The notes under the pieces were generated by a model. It ran no database searches and was not told the origin of the DNA. It was given only the letters and a program-made list of their open reading frames with translations. 64,000 nucleotides of DNA. Origin: Rhizobium sp. Pop5 (GTDB lineage Bacteria; Pseudomonadota; Alphaproteobacteria; Rhizobiales; Rhizobiaceae). Shown here piece by piece: positions 35,849 to 44,074 of this stretch (its first letter is position 1; every line of letters starts with the position of its first letter). Both the position numbers and the translations under genes were made by a program. The stretch is from NCBI RefSeq assembly GCF_024721175.1, contig NZ_CP099400.1, positions 1 through 64,000 of the forward strand, written 5' to 3'.

Positions 35849-36631
35849 GTGCGGGCGAGGGGGCGTGCCATGCCGGCCCCGGCTTCGCCTTCCGATTTCG
35901 CCGCGCAGGATGAAACCCAACAGGCCGAGCACCATCGCCGCCAGCCCGTACCAGGTGACCGCGTAAACGAGATGGTTGTTGGGAAAATGTATAACCGTGA
36001 GACCGCCGACAGGCAGGCCGCCGGGATTGGGAGTGGCGTCCGCATCGATGAAATAGGGTGCGACCACGCCGATGCCGCGCTTCTCAGCGATCGCCGCGAC
36101 ATCGCGTGAATACCACCGGTCGGCGGCGATGTCGTTGGATTGCAGCAGCGATCCCTTCGGCTCCGTCATCCGCATCAGTCCGGTAATCTCGATCGGGCCT
36201 GACAGTTCGCCCTCGCGGCGCGAGGCTGGATCGCGTCTCTCGGTCGGCACGAAGCCGCGGTTGATGAGGATCGACGTCCCGCCGGCAATCGTCAGCGGCG
36301 TCATCACCCAATATCCCGGGCCGACCGCCGTCGAGGCATAGACCAGCGTCTCCTTGTCGTTCGCCAGCATTCCGGCAACAGTCACCCGCCGATATTCGTC
36401 GTCTGCGGGATTGACCTTATCCCAATCGGCACGCCCCGGCGCCGGTACGGACGCGGCATGCACACGCTGGTCGACGCGGGTGATAAGATCGCGTTTCCAG
36501 GCAAGGCGCTGCACCTGCCAGGTGCCGAGGGCTGCCAGGGCCGCGGCAAGCAATGTCAGGCACAGGCAGAAGATCGCAAGTTTTGCCGGCGAGCGCCGTC
36601 TCTCGATCTTTTCCGGGGGAGCCTTGCTCAT
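35843..36631 (-). CDS. SURF1-family oxidase assembly protein
   Basis: A 262-residue inner-membrane protein with two membrane segments (about 17-38 and 225-245) flanking a periplasmic domain, the SURF1 layout. Motifs include ATWQVQR-like LGTWQVQRLAWK, PGYWVMTPL, INRGFVP and HFPNNHLVYAVTWYGLA. SURF1 proteins help insert heme into terminal oxidases. It is the last gene of the cyoABCD operon (43 bp after cyoD). Its stop codon overlaps the kinase stop in the palindrome TCATGA. Confidence 0.93.
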   Translation of the reverse strand: MSKAPPEKIERRRSPAKLAIFCLCLTLLAAALAALGTWQVQRLAWKRDLITRVDQRVHAASVPAPGRADWDKVNPADDEYRRVTVAGMLANDKETLVYASTAVGPGYWVMTPLTIAGGTSILINRGFVPTERRDPASRREGELSGPIEITGLMRMTEPKGSLLQSNDIAADRWYSRDVAAIAEKRGIGVVAPYFIDADATPNPGGLPVGGLTVIHFPNNHLVYAVTWYGLAAMVLGLLGFILRGEIGRRSRGRHGTPPRPHS

Positions 36632-36674
36632 GGGAAAACCGCTGCGGACGGCGTTGCCGCCGCCCTCGATGCCG

Positions 36675-37076
36675 TCACGGCATGTTCTTCATCATCTCGG
36701 GGCTCATCGGCATCATGTTGGTGTTGAGATGATGCATGACCCAGAGGGAGCCGGCCAACGCGATTGCGACAATGACCATGGTGAAGATCAGCGCCATCAT
36801 CGTCCAACCGCCTTCGCTCCTGGGATTCATATGCAGGAAGAAGACCATATGGACGACGATCTGGATCGCCCCTATGCCCATCACCAGCATTGCCGTCACC
36901 GCCGGGCTATCGAAAACGCCTGACATGACCAGCCAGAAGGGAATGGCGGTCAGGATGACGGAGAGCACGAAGCCCACCATATAGCTGCGGAAGGTGCCGT
37001 GGCCGGCCTGATGCCCGTGGCTGTGGCCGTGATGAGCCTCGTGGGCATCCTCATGTGCGGGTGCTTGTGAACTCAT
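36675..37076 (-). CDS. cyoD: Cytochrome o ubiquinol oxidase subunit IV
   Basis: A small subunit of 133 residues with a His-rich cytoplasmic N-terminus (about 8-32) and three membrane segments, the last ending [16 protein letters not shown]. Contains the subunit IV motif [17 protein letters not shown] start it at 37076, where the ATG overlaps the cyoC stop as ATGA. It supports assembly of the Cu-heme centre of the quinol oxidase. Confidence 0.93.
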   Translation of the reverse strand: MSSQAPAHEDAHEAHHGHSHGHQAGHGTFRSYMVGFVLSVILTAIPFWLVMSGVFDSPAVTAMLVMGIGAIQIVVHMVFFLHMNPRSEGGWTMMALIFTMVIVAIALAGSLWVMHHLNTNMMPMSPEMMKNMP

Positions 37077-37693
37077 CCGAGAACTCCGAGCAGATAGACG
37101 AAGGAAAAGACGCCGATCCAGACGACGTCGAGGAAGTGCCAGAACATCGAAAGGCACATCAGCCGCCGGCGGTTGGCCTCGACCAACCCGTGCATCGACA
37201 CCTGCACCATCAGCGTGATGAGCCAGATAATGCCGAAGGTGACGTGCAGCCCGTGCGTGCCGACCAGCGTGAAGAAGGAGGAGAGGAAGGCGCTGCGCGT
37301 CGGTCCGGCGCCTTCATGGATCAGATGGATGAACTCGTAGAGTTCGAGCCCGATGAAGGCTGCACCGAACAGGCCGGTGACGGCGAGCCAGAACAGCGTT
37401 TCCGCTTTTGCGTTCCGCTCCATCTGCAGCATGGCAAAGCCGTAGGTGATCGAGGAGAAGAGCAGCATCGAGGTGTTGAGGGCAACGATCGACAGATCGA
37501 AGAGATCGGCCGGCGACGGACCGGCGGCATAGTTGCGGCCGAGCACGCCGTGCGTCGCAAACAGCACCGCGAAGATAAGGCAGTCGCTCATCAGGTAGAG
37601 CCAGAAGCCGAGATTGGTGCTCCCCTCGGGATGATGATCTTCCGTCAGGTAGAATTCAGGCTTTTCGGCCGTGTCGATAGTTTGATCGCTCAT
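37073..37693 (-). CDS. cyoC: Cytochrome o ubiquinol oxidase subunit III
   Basis: A 206-residue membrane protein with five membrane segments. The subunit III motifs [21 protein letters not shown] and the ending [19 protein letters not shown] are all present. The ATG at 37693 lies 5 bp after the cyoB stop, and the stop overlaps the cyoD start (ATGA). Confidence 0.94.
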   Translation of the reverse strand: MSDQTIDTAEKPEFYLTEDHHPEGSTNLGFWLYLMSDCLIFAVLFATHGVLGRNYAAGPSPADLFDLSIVALNTSMLLFSSITYGFAMLQMERNAKAETLFWLAVTGLFGAAFIGLELYEFIHLIHEGAGPTRSAFLSSFFTLVGTHGLHVTFGIIWLITLMVQVSMHGLVEANRRRLMCLSMFWHFLDVVWIGVFSFVYLLGVLG

Positions 37694-37698
37694 GATCG

Positions 37699-39702
37699 TT
37701 ACACCTGCTCGGCAAGCAGTGCAGTGCGCTTGCCTTCCGTTTCGGTCACGTTTTCGGCGGGGATGTAGAAATCGCGTTTGTAGTTGAAGGTATGGCCGAT
37801 CGCGACGACGAGCAGGGCGACGAAGGAGGCGACGACCAGCCACCACATGTACCAGATCAGGCCGAAGGCGAGCGCGACGCTGATGGCGGACAGGATCGCG
37901 CCGGTGCCGGTGTTTTTCGGCATATGGATCGGCTTGAAGCCGCCGAGCGGGCGCTCGTAGCCGCGGTTCTTCATGTCGTACCAGCTGTCATGATCATGCA
38001 CGACGGGCGTCAGGGCGAAATTGTACTCCGGCGGCGGCGAGGAGGTCGACCATTCGAGCGTACGGCCGTCCCAGGGATCGCCGCTGTCGTCGCGCAATTC
38101 CTCGCGCTTCATGAAGCTGACGACGATCTGGATCAGGAAGCTGGCAATGCCAAGCGCGATCAGGCCGACACCGAAGGCGGCGACGATGAACCAGATCTGC
38201 AGCGAGGGATCGTCGAACTGGCTCATGCGGCGGGTGACGCCCATCAGGCCCAGCACATAGAGCGGCATGAAGGCGAACCAGAAACCGATCTGCCAGAACC
38301 AGAAGCTCATTTTGCCCCAGAAGGGATCGAGCTTGAAGCCGAAGGCCTTCGGGAACCAGTAGTTCACGCCGGCGAACATGCCGAAGAGAACGCCGCCGAT
38401 GATGACGTTGTGGAAGTGGGCGATGAGGAACAACGAATTGTGCAGCACGAAGTCGGCCGGCGGCACCGCCAGCATGACGCCGGTCATGCCGCCGATGACG
38501 AAGGTCACCATAAAGCCGACCGTCCACAGCATCGGCACCTCGAAGCGGATGCGGCCGCGATACATGGTGAAGAGCCAGTTGAATATCTTCGCCCCTGTCG
38601 GGATGGAGATAATCATCGTGGTGATGCCGAAGAAGGAGTTGACGCTAGCGCCCGAGCCCATCGTGAAGAAGTGGTGCAGCCAGACGATGTAGGACAGGAT
38701 CATGATCACGCAGGTCGCATAGACCATGGAGGCGTAGCCGAAGAGGCGTTTGCCGGAGAAGGTGGCGACCACTTCCGAGAAGATGCCGAAGGCCGGCAGC
38801 ACGAGAATGTAAACCTCCGGATGGCCCCAGATCCAGATGAGGTTGATATACATCATCGGATTGCCGCCGAGGTCGTTGGTAAAGAAGTTCGTTCCCGCAT
38901 AACGGTCGAGCGACAGCAGTGCGAGCGTGGCCGTCAGGATCGGGAAAGAGGCGACGATCAGCACGTTGGTGCAGAGCGCCGTCCAGGTGAAGACCGGCAT
39001 CTTCATGAAGGTCATGCCCGGCGCGCGCATTTTGACGATGGTGGCGATCAGGTTGATGCCCGAAAGCGTCGTTCCGACACCGGCCACCTGCAGGCCCCAG
39101 ATATAATAGTCGACGCCCACACCCGGACTATAGGCAGCGCCCGACAGCGGCGGGTAGGCAAGCCAGCCCGTCTGAGCGAATTCGCCGATGAAGAGCGACA
39201 GCATGATGATGATCGCGCCGGCGGTGGTCATCCAGAAGGAGAAATTGTTGAGGAAGGGGAAGGAGACGTCGCGCGCGCCGATCTGCAGCGGCACCACGAA
39301 GTTCATGAGGCCGGTGACGAAGGGCATCGCCACGAAGAAGATCATGATGACGCCGTGGGCGGTGAAGACCTGGTCGTAGTGGTGCGGCGGCAGGTAGCCC
39401 TCCGAACCGTTGAAGGCGATCGCCTGCTGGATGCGCATCAGGATCGCATCGGAAAAGCCGCGCAACAGCATGATGACGGCGAGGATCACATACATGATGC
39501 CGATCTTCTTGTGATCGACGCTGCAGATCCAGTCGTGCCAGAGCGGACCCCAGAACTTGAAATAGGTGATGGCGCCAAGCACGGCGAGGCCGCCGATGAC
39601 GACGCCGATGAAGGTCACGACCAGGATCGGCTCGTGATAGGGGATAGCATCGAGGGTCAACCGGCCGAAGATGAACTTCAGGAGGTCAGGATTGGAAAAC
39701 AT
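37699..39702 (-). CDS. cyoB: Cytochrome o ubiquinol oxidase subunit I
   Basis: Catalytic heme-copper oxidase subunit of 667 residues that reduces oxygen with quinol electrons and pumps protons. The CuB and cross-linked tyrosine motif [14 protein letters not shown], the CuB histidine pair WLHHFFTMG and the heme ligands in [11 protein letters not shown] are intact. D- and K-channel regions are conserved ([20 protein letters not shown]). It is flanked by cyoA (42-bp gap) and cyoC. The heme-O synthase gene cyoE is not in this operon. Confidence 0.97.
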   Translation of the reverse strand: MFSNPDLLKFIFGRLTLDAIPYHEPILVVTFIGVVIGGLAVLGAITYFKFWGPLWHDWICSVDHKKIGIMYVILAVIMLLRGFSDAILMRIQQAIAFNGSEGYLPPHHYDQVFTAHGVIMIFFVAMPFVTGLMNFVVPLQIGARDVSFPFLNNFSFWMTTAGAIIIMLSLFIGEFAQTGWLAYPPLSGAAYSPGVGVDYYIWGLQVAGVGTTLSGINLIATIVKMRAPGMTFMKMPVFTWTALCTNVLIVASFPILTATLALLSLDRYAGTNFFTNDLGGNPMMYINLIWIWGHPEVYILVLPAFGIFSEVVATFSGKRLFGYASMVYATCVIMILSYIVWLHHFFTMGSGASVNSFFGITTMIISIPTGAKIFNWLFTMYRGRIRFEVPMLWTVGFMVTFVIGGMTGVMLAVPPADFVLHNSLFLIAHFHNVIIGGVLFGMFAGVNYWFPKAFGFKLDPFWGKMSFWFWQIGFWFAFMPLYVLGLMGVTRRMSQFDDPSLQIWFIVAAFGVGLIALGIASFLIQIVVSFMKREELRDDSGDPWDGRTLEWSTSSPPPEYNFALTPVVHDHDSWYDMKNRGYERPLGGFKPIHMPKNTGTGAILSAISVALAFGLIWYMWWLVVASFVALLVVAIGHTFNYKRDFYIPAENVTETEGKRTALLAEQV

Positions 39703-39744
39703 GGAACAACCCGTTCATTATGTCTTGCGACGCAAAGCGCCAGG

Positions 39745-40917
39745 TTAATTGTTATTGTTGAGCTGCGCCGGCGCAGGATCGGCGCCATTGCTCATGCCGG
39801 GCATGGAATGACCCTGATGCTGCATGTCCATTCCGGGCATGCCCTGCATGCCGGGCATATCGTGCTGCATGCTGACGTTATCGGTGCTCTTCGGCGGCTC
39901 CGTCTGCGCCGGAGCGTCCGTTGCGGCGGGCATTACAGTGCCTTCGTCGGCGTGACGGTGGTCATATTGCAGCTTCTCGCGATTCTCAGCGCTTTCCTTG
40001 CCGCCGCCGCCCGTCATGTCGATGTGCATCATCTCGTTCATGCACATCTTGCCCGGTGTGGCGCACATATTGAGGATGGCGTTGTAAAGATCCGCATCGG
40101 CGCTGGCATAGTAGCGCACCGGCTCCTTCTCGCTCGGCTTTTCGAGCTTCAGATAGGCATCGCGGTTGAGCGCCGTGCCCTGCTGCTTGACCTGCGCCAC
40201 CCAGGCATCGAAACCTTCGCGGTTGAGGCCATGGAATTTGAAGCGCATGTGCGAGAAGCCGGCGCCGCTGTAATTGGCGGAGAAGCCCTCATACTCGCCT
40301 TCCCGGTTGATCACGGCATGCAGCTTCGTCTCCATGCCGGGCATGGCATAGATCTGGCCGGCAAGGGCGGGGATATAGAAGGAGTTCATCACCGATGAAG
40401 AGGTGATCTTGAAATTGATCGGCATGTCGACCGGAGCGGCGAGCTCGTTGACGGTGGCAATGCCGAGTTCGGGATAGAAGAACAACCATTTCCAGTCGAG
40501 CGCCACGACCTCGACGGTCAGCGGCTTGGTATCCGCGGGAATGGTGCGCTGCGCATCGAGACGATCGAGCGGGCGATAAGGATCGAGCTTATGCGTGGAA
40601 ATCCAGGTGACGGCGCCGAGCGCGATGATGATCGCAAGGGGTGCTGCCCAGATGACGATTTCAAGGCGGGTCGAATGGTGCCATTCCGGATCGTAGGTCG
40701 CGGCCGTGTTGGAGCGGCGGTAGCGCCAGGCGAAAAACAGCGTCAGGAAGATCACCGGAACGATGATCAGCAGCATCAGCACCGTCGAGATGACGATGAG
40801 ATCGCGCTGTTGCATGGCGATATCGCCGGAAGGCGCCATGACCACCATGTTGCATCCTGCCAGGAAAAGCAGCGGCAAGACGGATAGAAGGCGGGAAAAC
40901 TTCACGAGTTTTGGCAC
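39745..40917 (-). CDS. cyoA: Cytochrome o ubiquinol oxidase subunit II with Met/His-rich tail
   Basis: A lipoprotein of 390 residues starting at GTG. The lipobox LAGC gives Cys22; two membrane segments (about 41-64 and 86-106) precede the cupredoxin domain (about 130-240). The CuA ligands of cytochrome c oxidases are absent, as in all quinol oxidases. The protein is about 75 residues longer than E. coli CyoA; the extra C-terminus holds a cluster of 8 Met and 3 His between 350 and 375 (repeated MPGM), a pattern seen in copper-binding proteins. It is the first gene of cyoABCD-surf1. An FNR/FixK box lies about 320 bp upstream. Confidence 0.95.
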   Translation of the reverse strand: MPKLVKFSRLLSVLPLLFLAGCNMVVMAPSGDIAMQQRDLIVISTVLMLLIIVPVIFLTLFFAWRYRRSNTAATYDPEWHHSTRLEIVIWAAPLAIIIALGAVTWISTHKLDPYRPLDRLDAQRTIPADTKPLTVEVVALDWKWLFFYPELGIATVNELAAPVDMPINFKITSSSVMNSFYIPALAGQIYAMPGMETKLHAVINREGEYEGFSANYSGAGFSHMRFKFHGLNREGFDAWVAQVKQQGTALNRDAYLKLEKPSEKEPVRYYASADADLYNAILNMCATPGKMCMNEMMHIDMTGGGGKESAENREKLQYDHRHADEGTVMPAATDAPAQTEPPKSTDNVSMQHDMPGMQGMPGMDMQHQGHSMPGMSNGADPAPAQLNNNN

Positions 40918-41291
40918 GTCTCTAAGCTCTTGTTGTTTCGTTCATTCCGCGACTAAAGCACTGAACCTGATAACGACATGAGGTGTTTGGTCGCAGTGCA
41001 GCAAGCATGCCGCAGTGCGGCAGAAATCATATGTACTACAGCTTTGAAATCCTGATGAAATCAAGAAGGATTTTCGCGTGCATGCCGTTTCCCCCAATAT
41101 ATCCGTAAGAGCCTGCCAGGCCAGCATTCCCGGGAAAAATCAGGGGCGGCATCACGCTATTTTTTCACTCCTGCCTGATTTTGAGCCGTGATGATGAACT
41201 ATTTACGTCTTACGGGCTTGATAAGCCTGCAGGTTTGATCAAGATCAAGCTGAGGCGCCTTGCCGGAAGCGCCTCAAGGAGGAGGCGTTTC
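40918..41291. other. Intergenic region between cyoA and the MFS gene
   Basis: 374 bp between divergent genes, so promoters for both must lie here. The one clear element is the FNR/FixK box at 41235-41248. The rest (cyoA side, relatively AT-rich around 41025-41090) shows no convincing promoter pair. Confidence 0.5.
41235..41248. promoter_or_regulatory. FNR/FixK-type anaerobox
   Basis: TTGATCAAGATCAA matches TTGAT-N4-ATCAA at all ten fixed positions. It lies 44 bp before the MFS start codon and about 320 bp before cyoA. The distance to the MFS gene is short for standard activation, so it may repress that gene or act on an unseen promoter. Confidence 0.65.
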
Positions 41292-42623
41292 ATGGCAACA
41301 GCATCGCATTACGGACCGTCGTCGTCATCGCTGGAACGCGACGCACGACGCATTCACGACGACAAGCCGGTTTCCCCGGGCAGCATCGCTGTCGGCGTGG
41401 TGATCGGCCGCATGTCGGAATTCTTTGATTTCTTCGTCTACGGTCTCGCCTCGGTCCTGGTCTTTCCACAGCTGGTCTTTCCCTTCGCGCCGGACCGGCT
41501 GACGGCCACGCTCTATTCCTTCGCTATCTTCTCGCTCGCCTTCCTGGCCCGCCCGGTCGGCTCCGTCGTCTTCATGACGATCGACCGGATGTACGGCCGC
41601 GGCACCAAGCTGACGATCGCGCTCTTCCTGCTCGGCGGCTCCACGGCCTCGATCGCGTTTCTGCCGGGTTATGACGAGATCGGCTTCTGGTCGATCGCGT
41701 TGCTGGCGCTCTTCCGTCTCGGACAGGGCTTTGCGCTCGGTGGCGCCTGGGACGGCCTTGCCTCGCTGCTCGCGCTCAATGCGCCGGCCAATCACCGCGG
41801 CTGGTATGCGATGATCCCGCAGCTCGGCGCGCCGATCGGTTTTGCGCTGGCAAGCATCCTGTTCGGCTATTTCGTCGCCAATCTTTCCAGTGAGGATTTC
41901 CTTTCCTGGGGTTGGCGCTATCCCTTCTTCGTCGCCTTCGCGATCAACGTCGTGGCGCTGTTTGCGCGTCTGCGCCTGGTCATGACCAAGGAATTCGGCA
42001 CGCTCTTGGAGCAGCACGAGCTGGAAGCCGCGCCCATCCTGGAGGTGCTGCGCGTTCACGGCCGCGACATCCTGATCGGCGCCTTCGTGCCGCTCGCGAG
42101 CTTTGCCATGTTCCACCTCGTCACCATCTTCCCGCTTGGCTGGATGAGCCTTTACGGCAATCAGCCGATCGGTGCCTTCATGGTGGTGCAGGTGGTCGGC
42201 GCTATGGTCGGGATCGTCGCGATCATCACCTCGGGGTTGATCGCCGACCGTATCGGCCGGCGCGCACAGCTTGCCATCTGCGCGGTCATCATCGCCGTCT
42301 TCAGCTTCGTCGGGCCGATCCTGATCGCGTCGGGCAACAACGGCCATGACGCTTTCGTCATCATCGGCTTCGGCGTTCTCGGTCTTTCCTTCGGCCAGGC
42401 GACGGGTTCGATCTCGTCCCGTTTCGGCCGCGGCTATCGCTATACGGGCGCTGCCTTCACTTCGGACCTTGCCTGGCTGGTTGGCGCCGGTTTTGCGCCG
42501 CTGGTGGCCCTCAGCCTCTCCAGCCGCTTCGGCTTGACCTTCGTCGGCTACTATCTGCTGTCCGGCGCCATCTGCACGCTGGCGGCGCTCGCCTTCAGCA
42601 AGGCGCTGGAGCAGCGCGAATAG
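41292..42623 (+). CDS. MFS transporter, metabolite:H+ symporter type
   Basis: A 443-residue, 12-segment inner-membrane protein. The sequence VVIGRMSEFFDFFVYGLAS, RPVGSVVF and LFRLGQGFALGGAWDGLASL fits the metabolite:H+ symporter branch (relatives of ShiA, ProP and KgtP), which import organic acids or osmolytes. The ATG at 41292 follows AAGGAGGAG. The substrate is not known. It is preceded by an FNR/FixK box, which suggests oxygen control. Confidence 0.88.
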   Translation: MATASHYGPSSSSLERDARRIHDDKPVSPGSIAVGVVIGRMSEFFDFFVYGLASVLVFPQLVFPFAPDRLTATLYSFAIFSLAFLARPVGSVVFMTIDRMYGRGTKLTIALFLLGGSTASIAFLPGYDEIGFWSIALLALFRLGQGFALGGAWDGLASLLALNAPANHRGWYAMIPQLGAPIGFALASILFGYFVANLSSEDFLSWGWRYPFFVAFAINVVALFARLRLVMTKEFGTLLEQHELEAAPILEVLRVHGRDILIGAFVPLASFAMFHLVTIFPLGWMSLYGNQPIGAFMVVQVVGAMVGIVAIITSGLIADRIGRRAQLAICAVIIAVFSFVGPILIASGNNGHDAFVIIGFGVLGLSFGQATGSISSRFGRGYRYTGAAFTSDLAWLVGAGFAPLVALSLSSRFGLTFVGYYLLSGAICTLAALAFSKALEQRE

Positions 42624-42704
42624 GCGGAGTTGAACGCACAGCCTGCATGGGAAACCATGCAGGTTTCGTTTCCGGACCTGCGCCATTCCAACTATTGAAT
42701 GCAT

Positions 42705-42725
42705 TGCAATCTATAATTAATTGCA
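42705..42725. promoter_or_regulatory. Toxin-antitoxin promoter and dyad
   Basis: TGCAAT-N9-ATTGCA spans a perfect -10 box TATAAT (42712-42717). No good -35 is visible at 17 bp. A dyad over the -10 just before a TA operon is the usual place for antitoxin autoregulation. Confidence 0.5.
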
Positions 42726-42753
42726 TATGATCGCCATCAGCGAGGATATGCCC

Positions 42754-43212
42754 ATGACCCCGGAAACCATCGATCATTCGACCCTCTCCCGCCTTGTCGA
42801 AGCAGGAGCGATCGATGCCGCTCATGTCGTCGGCAAAACCGGCGGCTGGTCCGTCGTCATCCGCTACGGCAAGGCCGAGCGCCCGCTCGCTGCCCAGCGC
42901 AGCCGGCAGGTGCGTGTGTTCAAGCGCATGGATACTTTGGTTTCCTATCTCAAGGATGTCGGCATTTCGCAGTTCGATGTCGATGCGGCCGATTACGCTC
43001 CCGAGACAGCTTCGCGGCCGGATCGGGCTGCCGCGCTGCGTCGGACCCATGAGGCTGCGGAATACGACAAGTGGTTTCGGGAACAGGTCGAGGAAGCGAT
43101 CCGGGAAGCCGATGATCCGAATGCGGTCTGGATTCCACACGAAGTCGTCAAGGAAGAGATGGCGCGCGAACGGGCAGAGCTGCTGGCGCGGCTTAAGGGC
43201 GAGACCAAGTGA
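42754..43212 (+). CDS. Antitoxin-side gene of a ParE-type module
   Basis: A 152-residue soluble protein placed directly before a RelE/ParE toxin gene with a GTGA overlap, so it is most likely the antitoxin. It is longer than usual antitoxins. The N-terminal half (TLSRLVEAGAIDAAHVVGKT, then VFKRMDTLVSYLKDVGISQF) may form the DNA-binding part. The C-terminal part (EYDKWFREQVEEAIREADDP) is the charged helix that typically wraps a ParE toxin. Starts at 42727, 42748 and 42754 are in frame; GAGGA favours 42754. Confidence 0.82.
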   Translation: MTPETIDHSTLSRLVEAGAIDAAHVVGKTGGWSVVIRYGKAERPLAAQRSRQVRVFKRMDTLVSYLKDVGISQFDVDAADYAPETASRPDRAAALRRTHEAAEYDKWFREQVEEAIREADDPNAVWIPHEVVKEEMARERAELLARLKGETK

Positions 43213-43484
43213 AGCTCGTCTGGCGTGCGAAAGCTGAGTCCGATCGCAAAAGAGCAATTCAGTTTATCGCCGACCAGAATGTCCGCGCCGCATTAATTCA
43301 GCTTGATGAGATCGAGCGTCAGACCGATCTGCTCATCGATCAGCCGGAGATTGGCCGGCCCGGGCGAATCGATGGGACGCGTGAACTGGTCATTTCACGC
43401 ACATCTTTTATCGTGATCTATCGTGTCCGCAAGGAAGTCAAACAAGTGGAAATCTTGCGCCTCGTTCACGGCGCGCAGCAATGA
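43209..43484 (+). CDS. parE: RelE/ParE-family toxin
   Basis: A 91-residue toxin. The fold features of ParE are visible: helix AESDRKRAIQFIADQNVRAA, then QPEIGRPGRIDGTRELVI and the end strand VEILRLVHGAQQ. ParE toxins inhibit DNA gyrase; RelE relatives cut mRNA. The GTG start overlaps the antitoxin stop. On a repABC replicon the pair may act in post-segregational stability. Confidence 0.9.
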   Translation: MKLVWRAKAESDRKRAIQFIADQNVRAALIQLDEIERQTDLLIDQPEIGRPGRIDGTRELVISRTSFIVIYRVRKEVKQVEILRLVHGAQQ

Positions 43485-43507
43485 CCGCCGAAATCCTGAA
43501 AAGCGTT

Positions 43508-43975
43508 TTACTGCGCCATCTGCGGCTGTTTCGCCGCCCTTGCCGCTGTCAGTTCGGCGGTGGTGTGGTTCAGGCGGTCGGCCAGTACGCGCATGATTTC
43601 GACTGCCATTTCGGGGAAGTCGCTCAGCAGCTTCAGGAAGTGCTCCTTGCTGATGCGCAGCACTTCGAGTGGGGAGGTGGCCCGCACCGTTGCCGTGCGC
43701 GAGACATCGCAGAGGATGGCGATCTCGCCGACGATGGAGTTGAGCTCGACATCGGCGACTTTGATCTCGCCGGCCGGAGAGGAAACGATGATATCGGCGC
43801 TCCCCGAAAGGATGACATAAGCGGCGTCGCCGACATCGCCCTGATGAAAGAGATCTTGACCGGCCTTGTAGGTCATGCGGTCGGAGGTGAAGGCCAAAAG
43901 CTTGAGTTTCGCCGGCGCAATCCTCGCAAAGATCGGCACCCGTCGCAGCATTTCGACTTCGTCTCTTAACAGCAT
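43508..43975 (-). CDS. Stand-alone cyclic-nucleotide-binding domain protein
   Basis: A 155-residue protein made of one CRP-like cNMP-binding domain plus a C-terminal helix (about 112-140). The phosphate-binding cassette GEIAIL...SRTATV keeps Glu84 and Arg93, which contact the ribose and cyclic phosphate in this family, so binding is plausible. There is no helix-turn-helix, so it is not a CRP-type transcription factor. It probably gates or recruits a partner. It lies 99 bp downstream of the degenerate ABC protein on the same strand. An in-frame ATG at 43999 is an alternative start. Confidence 0.85.
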   Translation of the reverse strand: MLLRDEVEMLRRVPIFARIAPAKLKLLAFTSDRMTYKAGQDLFHQGDVGDAAYVILSGSADIIVSSPAGEIKVADVELNSIVGEIAILCDVSRTATVRATSPLEVLRISKEHFLKLLSDFPEMAVEIMRVLADRLNHTTAELTAARAAKQPQMAQ

Positions 43976-43999
43976 GAGCGTTTTAACCCCCTGCCGCAT

Positions 44000-44050
44000 G
44001 GTTCTTCGAACCAGGCGTCTTCAAATTCCGTGGCGTTCCGCCGGAACGCC
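44000..44050. repeat. Two inverted repeats before the cNMP-binding gene
   Basis: GGTTC-TTC-GAACC (44000-44012) and GGCGTTCC-GCC-GGAACGCC (44032-44050) lie in the 99-bp gap between the ABC-like gene and the cNMP-binding gene. Neither is followed by a T-run. They could be RNA hairpins or operator sites. Confidence 0.6.
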
Positions 44051-44074
44051 TGCCATCGCCGCCCTAATAGAATA

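Noticed and set aside
37792..40398. A long open frame of 868 codons on the plus strand opposite cyoB and cyoA.
   Set aside because: It is the complement of well-conserved cyo genes; its composition (many Asp, Arg, His, Glu) is that of antisense reading in GC-rich DNA, and it has no recognisable motif.
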